This document shows, piece after piece, positions 32,680 through 41,317 of a DNA stretch of 41,317 nucleotides. Positions within the stretch are counted from its first letter, which is position 1; every line of letters begins with the position of its first letter. Both the position numbers and the translations under genes were made by a program. The DNA is from a virus, in the IMG/VR virus record IMGVR_UViG_3300006928_000017, positions 1 through 41,317 of that record, one strand, 5' to 3'. The notes below the pieces were generated by a model, which had not been told where the DNA came from, did not search any database, and saw nothing but the letters and a program-made list of their open reading frames with translations.

Positions 32680-34356
32680 ATGGCAGCAGATCCAACATTA
32701 GTACAAGGCGCCGGAATGGCGGTAAAAAGATTCGAAAGACCTCTTACTTTCTCTAAGGGTATTCAAGCTATTCAAAAGTCATTGGCTGAAGGAATGGAGG
32801 ACGTTGCTGGATGGTATAGAAAGCAAAAAGATGTATTCAATGAGAAGATACAGGAGGGTCTTGATTATGGGGAGGATTTAACTCCAGATCAATATGAGGT
32901 GTATTTAAATAAATTTGAAAAGTTAGGTAATAAATATATTTTTTCAGGTCCAAAGGGTAAAGCTCTAATAATGCAAGATCTCAATAGAGATATAACCACC
33001 ATGGAAAAGAATAAAGAGCTAAAAACTAATATAAAGAATACTGCTCAACTATCAGAACTCGAAGGAGGTTATGTTGAGGGATTTGGTAGTAGCCTGGTGG
33101 GTATTGATGTTGCTGGAATAACTAATGGATCAAACCCGCTAGTTACTGAAAATGAAGATGGAACAGGTGAATCTGGCTACATGATTCATGACGATAGTGT
33201 ACTACCTGAATTACAAAACACATACAATGAACTACTAGCGTTACCAACCGGTGAGATGAACGAGAAGGAATTAGAAGAGCATAATAAAAACGTAGAGGAT
33301 TTAAAAGGAAAAGTGGAAAGTGGATGGAGTAAGAAGTTTATGAAATTTTCTGATATAGAAAAGATAATTAACAATAATGTTAAAGACAACACTTTTTCTA
33401 CTTCAATATTAGATGAAGCAAATAATCAATATACATACTCAAAGGGTTTAGCTTATGGTACTAATGAGAAGTATGATAATGTCGCGGGGCAAAACACCGT
33501 GTACGCTTGGATGCAAAAGGGTAATAAAAATTCCATGCTAAATCACGCGTTAGGCTCTGATGTTAGCTTTAGAGATGGATTAACTCAAGCTATTCAAACC
33601 ATGACTTATACTGAAGCTGGAATAATGGTAGATCACGATTCAGATCCAGCTACACCTGATGTTAATATCGAAGACGCGTTTGGTGAAGGTATAGCGGTAG
33701 ACATGGATAATGATGGCCTTGTAACTGAGGTTGATATAAATATAATAAAAGCTGACGCTGCTGGAATTGTTGATGAATTAATAAAAAATGATGACCCAGC
33801 TTTATGGAGTAGAGGTGGATATGTTAACACGTTTTTTAATAATTTTTTAAATCAACAATTTGAAAGAGGTGTAGGTGCTAGGAATCAAACTGTCGAGGGT
33901 AGAAAAGCAGATATATTACTAGGGCAATCAGATGAAGAGTTTACAAAAACCCAAATAAACACTAAAAAGAATTCAGGTGTTACTTCATGGGCCGATTCTC
34001 CACTCAATCCTGATAGTCCAAATTACACTGGTGAAACAACAACAAAAAATAAAGTTGATATAAGTGCGGATGCAGCCAGGTACAAAAAATTAAACCTAGA
34101 AGATGTGAAACACTATTCGCTTAAGCAAAGATGGACTTTATATAAATCTATACTATCAGATCCGAATATACCACTAGAAGAAAAGCAGGCATTTATGAAA
34201 GCTCATGGTTTACAAACTAGAAAAGAAGCTGGTGTTGCAAGTTGGACAAGATCCAAGAAATATAGAAATACTTGGGTAGGTTTAGACGACAGCTATTCAT
34301 ATCAACAGTGGGCAGACTATCAAGACGCACAAGCGAGAGTTAATGAAGAAAAATAA
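32680..34356 (+). CDS. Putative internal virion protein with EF-hand-like loop
   Basis: 558 residues, mostly helical. Residues 341-352 read D-M-D-N-D-G-L-V-T-E-V-D, with Asp at 1, 3, 5, Gly at 6 and Asp at 12: an EF-hand/dockerin-type calcium loop. A second Asp-rich stretch (DHDSDPATPDVNIED) lies about 20 residues earlier, as half of a pair. The position between two ejection-protein candidates suggests it is carried within the head. Start at ATG 32680 with A/T leader. Confidence 0.6.
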   Translation: MAADPTLVQGAGMAVKRFERPLTFSKGIQAIQKSLAEGMEDVAGWYRKQKDVFNEKIQEGLDYGEDLTPDQYEVYLNKFEKLGNKYIFSGPKGKALIMQDLNRDITTMEKNKELKTNIKNTAQLSELEGGYVEGFGSSLVGIDVAGITNGSNPLVTENEDGTGESGYMIHDDSVLPELQNTYNELLALPTGEMNEKELEEHNKNVEDLKGKVESGWSKKFMKFSDIEKIINNNVKDNTFSTSILDEANNQYTYSKGLAYGTNEKYDNVAGQNTVYAWMQKGNKNSMLNHALGSDVSFRDGLTQAIQTMTYTEAGIMVDHDSDPATPDVNIEDAFGEGIAVDMDNDGLVTEVDINIIKADAAGIVDELIKNDDPALWSRGGYVNTFFNNFLNQQFERGVGARNQTVEGRKADILLGQSDEEFTKTQINTKKNSGVTSWADSPLNPDSPNYTGETTTKNKVDISADAARYKKLNLEDVKHYSLKQRWTLYKSILSDPNIPLEEKQAFMKAHGLQTRKEAGVASWTRSKKYRNTWVGLDDSYSYQQWADYQDAQARVNEEK

Positions 34357-34409
34357 TTCCAAAGAGAATTAAACAAGAACAAATAATAACGGGTAACTAA
34401 CGATACAGT

Positions 34410-37400
34410 ATGAAAAAAGTATACATGGTCGACGGTGAGAGATACAGCGTCGCGCCACACGAACTAGCAGGTTTTTTAGAATTGCATCCCAATGCAAAAG
34501 AAGTGCCGCCTATGAGCGAGCAATATCAATATCAAGTCGGTGATTCAGTCTATAATGTCACCAAAGACGAAAATGAACAATTCCTTAAAATAAATAAGAA
34601 CGCAAAGAAATTAAGCTCACCTGAGTTTAAACCTAAGTATAAAATAGGTATAGAAGGTGGAATGCAAGAGGTTTCAAAAAGAGACATCTTAAACGCTTTA
34701 TATGATAAAAACGTTGGTAGAGATTATGTAAAGAGATTAAAAAGCGGAGAACTAAAAATAAACGTCGAGAACGATGATACATTCGAAGCGGAACTAGAAA
34801 AACTTATAGGTAATAAAAAATGGTGGACTGGGGATTTAAAGCGGCAACAAGATATGTCACACACTCTTGAGCAAACAGCAACAGCCCCGGGTAGAGCTTG
34901 GAATTTTGTATCAGGTTTACTTAGTCCTAATCCAGAATCTGGAGATGTTTTAGACAACAATGAATTGAGTGAAGATAATCTCAATAGATTATATCCAGAA
35001 GATGAAAGTGGAAATAGAACTGCTAATGAAGATATAGTTGAAGAAATGTATCAAGTCACGGAGCACGATAACATACTTGATTACAGTACGGGAGTCTACC
35101 GACCTCCGGTTCTTGGTACTGGACATAAGGAATTAAGAGAAAAATATAGTGGAGAGAGCCAAAGAGAAAAGAGATTAAAAAGTTATCTTGAAGATTTATT
35201 TGAAGGAGAAAACATTGAGGTAGTAGAAGCTATTGGTGGAAGAGATGCAGTTAAAATTAAAATTGGTGATTGGACATCTGATATACATCATCTAACTGGA
35301 AACACTAGATGGGCTGATGACGTAAAAAGTGGTGGTGGGGCTATAGATAAAAATATACTTAGAGATATATTAGAGGATATAAGAATACAAACAACGGCTG
35401 GTAAAAAAGAAGAAGTGTTTCAAGAGATATACGACGACTGGTTGGGTGATTCTAAAACCATTCATCACAAGGGCGCAAAACAAAACACACATGTTCCAGC
35501 TTTAGCTCATACTGAACACTTGGATAATAAGTCAATAAGTGCTATTGAAATAGTAGACACAGACTGGGATGTTAATGATGGGGTGAGAACACCATTCGTA
35601 CACACTGATGCTGACGGTAACGAGTATGTGGAAGATGAAGATGGTTTTGTTGTAGATAAAGACGGGAGAAAGGGAAAGTACAATAGTGAAGACGGTAAAA
35701 TATATTTTGCTGAACACGAGACTGCTTTTAATGCGATTAATATGATTGGTGAAGGTAGAGAGACATCAAATTTTCTTCAACAAGCGGGTGAAGATGCGGC
35801 TATGCCTGAAATGGAAAAGTTTAGTAAATTTATCCACGACTTAATGGGGTGGGATGAAGAGAGTGTTGATATGACCGGTTTCATTCAATTAAAGGACGGG
35901 ACAAAATTATCCTATAAGTATTTGTGGGATCATAGACATGAGTTGCAAGACTTTTATAAAGACAAACATACTGGTAATAATGCTGGTAGTCCTGAAATGG
36001 TATTGGACTATGAATCTCTCGGTATATCAAAAGAGCAAATAGGAAAAAACTTAATTGATGTTGATTTAACTGGAGAGCAGTTTGATGGAGACTTAGATGA
36101 TGCTATTGGTATTCTGGGGAATAGTGCTCTTGGCATACAACCAGAAAAATATAAAAAGATAAATGATAAAATAAAACTACTAAAAAGTGGACACACAAGA
36201 AGTGATAGCGGAGAAATAATCAGCATTGAAGAAGCTGGCTTAGAGAACCCACAAGACTTGATAAAGGAATTAAAACTTGAAGCAAGTATGATGGCAACAA
36301 GGTATGGTTTCGAAGATAGTGTAGACGAAAATGGAGAGTGGGTTGCAGAACAAATAAAACAAGTTCAGTGGATTCCTAGTTCTTTAGATCCTAACGAGAT
36401 GATAAAGTTGGATAAAAATGGTATTGCAACAGGGGAAACTAGAGAGATGAACGATGCTGACAGGATGGAGATAGATATCCAGAGTTTGGTTGATGAAATG
36501 GCTGGAAGTAAAGATATAAACTGGTTGAAGTCTGAAAGAATAAAAGCGTATCACGATTTAATGGCTTGGGTAAGGATCGCGCATGAAAATAAAGGGGCTA
36601 TTATAGATGGCACGAAAGATATACTAACTGGCTTGCATGATATATTTGACGCTAGAGAAGATGGATTAGATAACGACTTGAGTCAACTCACAAAAGCGTA
36701 TAATCAAGGACACCCATTCGAGCTGGGTGGCAAAACAATGGGTGGATTGTCATTTGAACAAGGGTTTGATAAAGATGTAAAATACAATCCCGATTGGGAT
36801 AAGAGTGAAGGAGAAGACCAACGGTTTTTAACAAAATTACCTGGTGGTAGTAGAATAGCAACAGAGTTTAATAAAGCACTTGTTAAATACAAAACTCTAG
36901 CGCTAGCTGTCGATGCTAATATAAACCCGATGGAGTCTAACATGGAGAACTGGGTCTTTGGAGACGGGTGGTTAAACTTTGGGGAAGCTTGGAAGGGTAA
37001 TTGGGATAGCGTGGTAAGAACAGGTGAAACATCAACATGGAGAGATGGATTAGCTAAATCATTTGGAGGCGCTGGATCTTATAAAATAACTCATGATGAA
37101 CTTGCAACATCGTTTGAACAAACCCTACAAGAGGGTGGTTTTTATGTACCTGACGTAGCGAATGATGGATGGAATGGTAGAGGTAACAATAATAGGCATA
37201 TTGCTAATTTAGCTAGTAACACCGTGACATCACTAGCACCATTACTGTTAGAGCTCGCTGTATTTAAAAAATTAGGAGGATTAGGGGCTTTACAAAAAAC
37301 TGTTGGTACAGCTAGAAGATCTGCCACTATGGGTCACGCTATGAGTCATCTTCCACAAGCTGGTACAGGTTTAGTTGGAAGAACCGGTAGAATGATTGAG

Positions 37401-40400
37401 GGTATACCATATTTAGGTAGACATTTTACTAAACTTAGTAATAGTAAATACTATCAAACATTCGTAAATAAAATAGTCGCACCAGCTATAATAACACCAC
37501 TAGAGTGGGGTATAGCTGAAAATATGGGTGAAATGCTATTAGCAGATGGTAGTGGTGTTTGGGATGCTCACACGGTTCACTTTGATCACGAAACTGGTGA
37601 GATGAAAACAAACTTAGCGTTTCCAATAGCTATGGGTATTAGTGGTGGTTTACTGGGTATTGGAACAAAAGGGTTTCACGATATGTTTATTAAACCTAGG
37701 ATGAAGAAACAATCTGTTATAGGGCAAACGTATTTAAAATTAATGGATACTCCTGGAGCAGCAGTTGCAGGAGCCTTTTCTAAATGGGGAGCTCAAGGTG
37801 TTACTGCTTCTGGATTACTATATGTATCTAGTGTTGTGGATCAAATTAATAAAGACTTTCAACGTGGTTGGTGGCCTTGGACTGATTTAGATCCATTTTC
37901 TGAAGAAGGTAAAGCTAGAAAAGAAGAGTGGGATTCTTTTAACAATAAAGACCACTTTATAGCTACCACAATAGCCATGTTGACAATCGGTGTTCCAAAG
38001 CTGCCAGTGAAGCTTAAGAAAGCTATATACAGAGATGCGATGAAGTTTAAAATTGAAAACGCAGAATCTGAATTAGCTGCCAAGAAGCTAGAGATGTATA
38101 AGAGATTCAAGAAGAATGGTGATAAAAGTTGGAATAATCACGAGATAGATTTAGCTAAAAGACTAAAAATCCACAAGGCAACTAAAGAAATAGATAAGTT
38201 AAAAAAGGAGTTAGAGAAATTAGAAAAAGAACAAGGCGGTAATTTTTGGGCCAGAGGAGCTGATATTTTAGAAGGTGGTAAGTTTGAAAATAGAATTGAT
38301 AAAATAAAAAATGAAATCAAATCTAAAGAAAAAAGTATAAAAGAATTTGAGATTCACGCTAAAAACTTAAATAGAAGAAATGAAGTTATAGCAATGAAGA
38401 AGGGTCTCAAAGCTAATGGTGAGTATGAGAAATATCTTTACGATCAATACAATGTAGCTAATGGATTAAAGGGAGGACTTTTAAAGTTAAATGAATTAGA
38501 TAGACTTGGTGGATTTAAAAAACATGAATTCGAATTGTATTTAGATCATTTAGGTGTTGAGAAAAACAGTGAACAAGGTCAGTATTTATCATCGCTATAC
38601 GAGGTTGTTAAAAGTTCTTATAATTTCGCTAATGCAGCTAAACTAGAGAGAGGATCTGAAGCTAGAAAAGTATTCATGGAGAGTAAGTACAAATTAGCTC
38701 ATAATATAGCTAGGGTGAAAGGCCTAAAGAACATGCAGAAGGAGAATCCGCTAGATATTAAGGTAAAGTATGAGATTGAGAAGTTAGAGGCAGATAATAA
38801 ATTATTAGAAGCAAATATAAAAGAACAGTATAAGCATTACGAGGCGGAGTGGGCTAAAAGATTAGACAAACAACTAGCTCATGATAAAAAAATAGCAGAA
38901 CGTTTAGGTGTGCAATTCAATATACTGAACGACCAAATGTATCAATCAGCTGCAGAAAAAGAAGGTTTCGATAAAGAAGGTGAAGCTTTTATCTCTCAGG
39001 GTAAAAGGATATACATAAATAGAGATAGAGCTTTAGCTGTTAGGAATCTCGGTGTTGGACTACATGAGATAACACATAAGGTATTGTGGAATCATTTAAA
39101 AGAAACTTATAGAGTAGAATACAAAGGTAAGGTTTACGATAGTAAACAATTGAAAAAATTAGAAAATTCTAAAAACGAAAAAGATCAAAAACTTCATAAG
39201 GAGTTGATGGAAAATGGAGACTTATCAAGAAGGGTTTCAGAAGACGGAATAAAAATTATCGACTTGGTGATGGAAAAGTTGCACCGTAAAGATCGAGCAA
39301 AAATTGAAAAAAGAATAGACAAGTTTTATAAGTATGAAATGGAACAAAGACTTGTTATTCCAGAGGGCTGGGCTGAGCACCCAACTAAACCTAGATGGCT
39401 TATAAAGGTTGACGAAAAGGGAGAACCGGTTATGGAGAAAAATAAAAAGACCGGTGAAAAAGGAGTTGTTGAAATAAAGATCGATCTAAGCATGTACAAG
39501 AGTTTTAGGAAACAGACAGCTGACAATAGAGATATAAAAAGAGATCCTAAATTATACTACGAGGAGTATCTAACAGCTTTAGGTGATTTAATAAAAAACA
39601 AAGAGATCGATAGAGATTTTATAACGGGTAGAAAACTAGGACAAGTAATTTGGCCGTTTGCTAAAAAGCCTTTTCCAAACATGTATAAGTTTGAGCTTAA
39701 TGGTGTTAACTCTAAGAAGGCAGCTGAAGATATTTTTAATCTAATAGAAACAATACAAAAAGAAGGTGAAGTAGGTACTAAGATAGAAGCTAAAGAAATT
39801 AAAATAGAAGGAGAACCAAAACAACTTGGTAAAGTTAAGCAAGTAGCTGAATCAAGAAGTGATGTTGCGACTATGTTAGAAAAACATGGTGGTAATGTTA
39901 GGAGAATGTTCGATGGTCCTAAGAGCGAATTAGTACATGATAGAGACGGTCACTCTGTTTGGGCTAGAGGTGAAGAGTTTATGTTAAGAAAAAGTGCTTT
40001 TGGTCAAGAGATAATGCCAATAGTAGAATCAATCACTCAAAAGTTATTTGATCCTATTCCTAAGAATATAGTTGAAAGAGCTATAGAGGGTGGTAATCAC
40101 AGGGAGAGAAGAATGAAGTTCCAAGAGGACATTATATCTAATGCCGCTACAATAGTTAGATCAGAATTTAAACAGGAAAAACTAGGTAAGAATCAAACAA
40201 TAGATGATTTTATAAGTAGTAGACTTTGGCTTAGATCAATGAAGCTAGCTGAACAACTAGGTATACCCGGTGTAGAACAGAGTGGTAAAGAGATTAGACG
40301 AGAACAAAAGTTTGGAGAGGATACCTTTGAATTACAACTAGGTGGGGAAGACGCTGCTTTAAAAAGATTATTTGAAGTAAATCAAGCGGCGAAGGTAGAA

Positions 40401-41317
40401 ACAGAAACATCTCAATTCAAGAGAGATATTGGTGCTGGAGAAGGTACTAAAAAATATACTGAACTTAAAAGTGCTGTTTTCAATACTACAATAGAAGCAT
40501 TTAAGAAAACTAACACAGCGATATTTGATGCTAAGGGCGTTGTTAGACCAGAGTTTGTTAAAGCCGTGGAGAAAAACATGGTTGACCAAATGTACAAAGA
40601 GGTTAAGAATCAGTTGATGGGAAAAGACAAACACAACTTCTTAAAGAAACATGGTAAAACTCTATGGGAAGAATATATCATGAAATCCTTAGATGGGCAA
40701 AATTATATTGTTGCTACTAGTCAATTAACTAAAAGTATATTAAAAACATATCCAAACATGGAGAGGTTTGGGGTTGAAGAGTTAAAGGAAAGAGCAAGTG
40801 TTAAGGAGACGTTAGCTCTTCAAGGTGTTGAGAAACTTAGAAAAACAACATCTGCTACTGCTGGTAATCAAGTTTGGAAAGTTAAAACCTGGGAGCAGAT
40901 GGGTGGACAAAGAGGACTTGAGGCATTTCTACTTGGTAAATATAAAGATCCAAAGACGGGTGAGATGATTGATGCTGTAGACATATTAGGATACAAAGCG
41001 GTAAATAGACCGAGTAACTATTACGCTGGAAAAGTAGAAGCGCTTGCTAGGTTTATGTCCAAACAATTATTAGCAGACGCGGTGCCACAAGTGTTAGCTG
41101 AAAATAAAATAACCACCGCAACTGGAGAGAATGTTAATAAAGCGATGGAAAAAGTTATACAAGCTTTAGGTGGTGTAGAAGGTCGTAACTTTTCTATAAG
41201 CGAAAAAGTCTTACACATTGAAAACGCTGAAACGATATTAAAAGACATATGGGAAAATGGTAACATTGGAGATATCATAGGGAAAAATAAAGCAGGAGAG
41301 AATATATTATTAAGACA
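34410..41317 (+). CDS. Giant polyvalent-type protein with metallopeptidase motif, 3' end outside the window
   Basis: An open frame of at least 2302 codons from ATG 34410 (MKKVYMVDGERYSV); no stop before the window ends. Residues about 930-965, 1070-1090, 1112-1136 and 1180-1200 are apolar (LASNTVTSLAPLLLELAVF, IAMGISGGLLGIG, ...) and could enter membranes; about 1205-1330 and 1410-1510 are coiled coils. LGVGLHEITHKVLW has HExxH at 1552-1556, with a YYEEYLTALGDLI helix near 1717 as likely third-ligand region, the form of metallopeptidases in phage polyvalent proteins. Its place after internal virion genes suggests it is ejected with DNA. Function of the last 600 residues is unknown. Confidence 0.75.
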   Translation, partial: MKKVYMVDGERYSVAPHELAGFLELHPNAKEVPPMSEQYQYQVGDSVYNVTKDENEQFLKINKNAKKLSSPEFKPKYKIGIEGGMQEVSKRDILNALYDKNVGRDYVKRLKSGELKINVENDDTFEAELEKLIGNKKWWTGDLKRQQDMSHTLEQTATAPGRAWNFVSGLLSPNPESGDVLDNNELSEDNLNRLYPEDESGNRTANEDIVEEMYQVTEHDNILDYSTGVYRPPVLGTGHKELREKYSGESQREKRLKSYLEDLFEGENIEVVEAIGGRDAVKIKIGDWTSDIHHLTGNTRWADDVKSGGGAIDKNILRDILEDIRIQTTAGKKEEVFQEIYDDWLGDSKTIHHKGAKQNTHVPALAHTEHLDNKSISAIEIVDTDWDVNDGVRTPFVHTDADGNEYVEDEDGFVVDKDGRKGKYNSEDGKIYFAEHETAFNAINMIGEGRETSNFLQQAGEDAAMPEMEKFSKFIHDLMGWDEESVDMTGFIQLKDGTKLSYKYLWDHRHELQDFYKDKHTGNNAGSPEMVLDYESLGISKEQIGKNLIDVDLTGEQFDGDLDDAIGILGNSALGIQPEKYKKINDKIKLLKSGHTRSDSGEIISIEEAGLENPQDLIKELKLEASMMATRYGFEDSVDENGEWVAEQIKQVQWIPSSLDPNEMIKLDKNGIATGETREMNDADRMEIDIQSLVDEMAGSKDINWLKSERIKAYHDLMAWVRIAHENKGAIIDGTKDILTGLHDIFDAREDGLDNDLSQLTKAYNQGHPFELGGKTMGGLSFEQGFDKDVKYNPDWDKSEGEDQRFLTKLPGGSRIATEFNKALVKYKTLALAVDANINPMESNMENWVFGDGWLNFGEAWKGNWDSVVRTGETSTWRDGLAKSFGGAGSYKITHDELATSFEQTLQEGGFYVPDVANDGWNGRGNNNRHIANLASNTVTSLAPLLLELAVFKKLGGLGALQKTVGTARRSATMGHAMSHLPQAGTGLVGRTGRMIEGIPYLGRHFTKLSNSKYYQTFVNKIVAPAIITPLEWGIAENMGEMLLADGSGVWDAHTVHFDHETGEMKTNLAFPIAMGISGGLLGIGTKGFHDMFIKPRMKKQSVIGQTYLKLMDTPGAAVAGAFSKWGAQGVTASGLLYVSSVVDQINKDFQRGWWPWTDLDPFSEEGKARKEEWDSFNNKDHFIATTIAMLTIGVPKLPVKLKKAIYRDAMKFKIENAESELAAKKLEMYKRFKKNGDKSWNNHEIDLAKRLKIHKATKEIDKLKKELEKLEKEQGGNFWARGADILEGGKFENRIDKIKNEIKSKEKSIKEFEIHAKNLNRRNEVIAMKKGLKANGEYEKYLYDQYNVANGLKGGLLKLNELDRLGGFKKHEFELYLDHLGVEKNSEQGQYLSSLYEVVKSSYNFANAAKLERGSEARKVFMESKYKLAHNIARVKGLKNMQKENPLDIKVKYEIEKLEADNKLLEANIKEQYKHYEAEWAKRLDKQLAHDKKIAERLGVQFNILNDQMYQSAAEKEGFDKEGEAFISQGKRIYINRDRALAVRNLGVGLHEITHKVLWNHLKETYRVEYKGKVYDSKQLKKLENSKNEKDQKLHKELMENGDLSRRVSEDGIKIIDLVMEKLHRKDRAKIEKRIDKFYKYEMEQRLVIPEGWAEHPTKPRWLIKVDEKGEPVMEKNKKTGEKGVVEIKIDLSMYKSFRKQTADNRDIKRDPKLYYEEYLTALGDLIKNKEIDRDFITGRKLGQVIWPFAKKPFPNMYKFELNGVNSKKAAEDIFNLIETIQKEGEVGTKIEAKEIKIEGEPKQLGKVKQVAESRSDVATMLEKHGGNVRRMFDGPKSELVHDRDGHSVWARGEEFMLRKSAFGQEIMPIVESITQKLFDPIPKNIVERAIEGGNHRERRMKFQEDIISNAATIVRSEFKQEKLGKNQTIDDFISSRLWLRSMKLAEQLGIPGVEQSGKEIRREQKFGEDTFELQLGGEDAALKRLFEVNQAAKVETETSQFKRDIGAGEGTKKYTELKSAVFNTTIEAFKKTNTAIFDAKGVVRPEFVKAVEKNMVDQMYKEVKNQLMGKDKHNFLKKHGKTLWEEYIMKSLDGQNYIVATSQLTKSILKTYPNMERFGVEELKERASVKETLALQGVEKLRKTTSATAGNQVWKVKTWEQMGGQRGLEAFLLGKYKDPKTGEMIDAVDILGYKAVNRPSNYYAGKVEALARFMSKQLLADAVPQVLAENKITTATGENVNKAMEKVIQALGGVEGRNFSISEKVLHIENAETILKDIWENGNIGDIIGKNKAGENILLR

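Noticed and set aside
34393-34410. Late promoter copy directly before the giant gene
   Set aside because: The match overlaps the ATG itself, so a transcript from it would lack the start codon.

Overview
This window looks like part of an AT-rich, tailed double-stranded DNA phage genome, most likely a podovirus-type phage of a Bacteroidota (flavobacterial) host, with a virion module arranged as in crAss-like and related marine phages. The reasons are: gene starts sit behind A/T-only leaders (for example AATAAAATAATATG) with no Shine-Dalgarno sequence, as is usual in Bacteroidota; AGA is the visibly dominant Arg codon and the phage carries its own tRNA-Arg(UCU); and the gene order is small terminase, large terminase, portal, scaffold, major capsid protein, connectors, a giant stabilization/muzzle-like protein, then internal virion proteins. 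I see no integrase, polymerase, endolysin or IS element. The host call is inference.

Left arm (1-5990, all leftward). From the far left inward: about 340 nt without a gene that fold into a chain of stem-loops; about 18 very small genes, often overlapping by ATGA, several coding for single-pass membrane peptides of 26-39 residues or small acidic proteins; a normal tRNA-Arg(UCU); a second gene-free stretch (4164-4502) with several stem-loops that ends in a tRNA-like structure for which I find no canonical anticodon arm; and a paralogous pair of about 76-residue proteins. Six of the transcription units begin with the same 31-bp bipartite element: an ACAAACTAAATACGA-like box, exactly 8 variable bases, then AGATAAT (TGATAAT in one copy). 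This is probably the early promoter of the phage. Several of these genes were too short to be found by a long-ORF search and are added here.

Switch region (5986-6324). Leftward and rightward transcription diverge here. It is AT-rich except for a striking G-rich block (6106-6177) with four closely spaced G-runs, a strong G-quadruplex candidate.

Right arm (6325-41317, all rightward). 6325-7709 holds small hypothetical or structural genes and a small HExxH protein. 7738-9550 holds a groEL-groES pair. 9670-11937 holds a putative decoration protein, a winged-helix-like protein, a holin-like protein and small proteins. 11882-19531 is packaging and head (TerS candidate, TerL, portal, scaffold, MCP), closed by an intrinsic terminator. 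19616-22285 holds head-to-tail connector candidates with a second terminator at 20469. 22292-31585 holds the 2342-residue stabilization/muzzle-like protein and two further tail candidates. 31639-34356 holds putative internal virion proteins, one with an EF-hand-like loop. From 34410 an open frame of more than 2300 codons runs off the window end; it has membrane-compatible segments, coiled coils and a HEITH metallopeptidase motif, as expected of an ejected polyvalent protein.

How it works together (inference): the leftward module is probably expressed early from the repeated promoter and supplies small host-modifying proteins, a tRNA and structured RNAs. The rightward module is late. Its chaperonin pair may help fold the capsid or giant tail proteins, and its last genes code for the proteins that travel in the capsid and enter the cell with the DNA.
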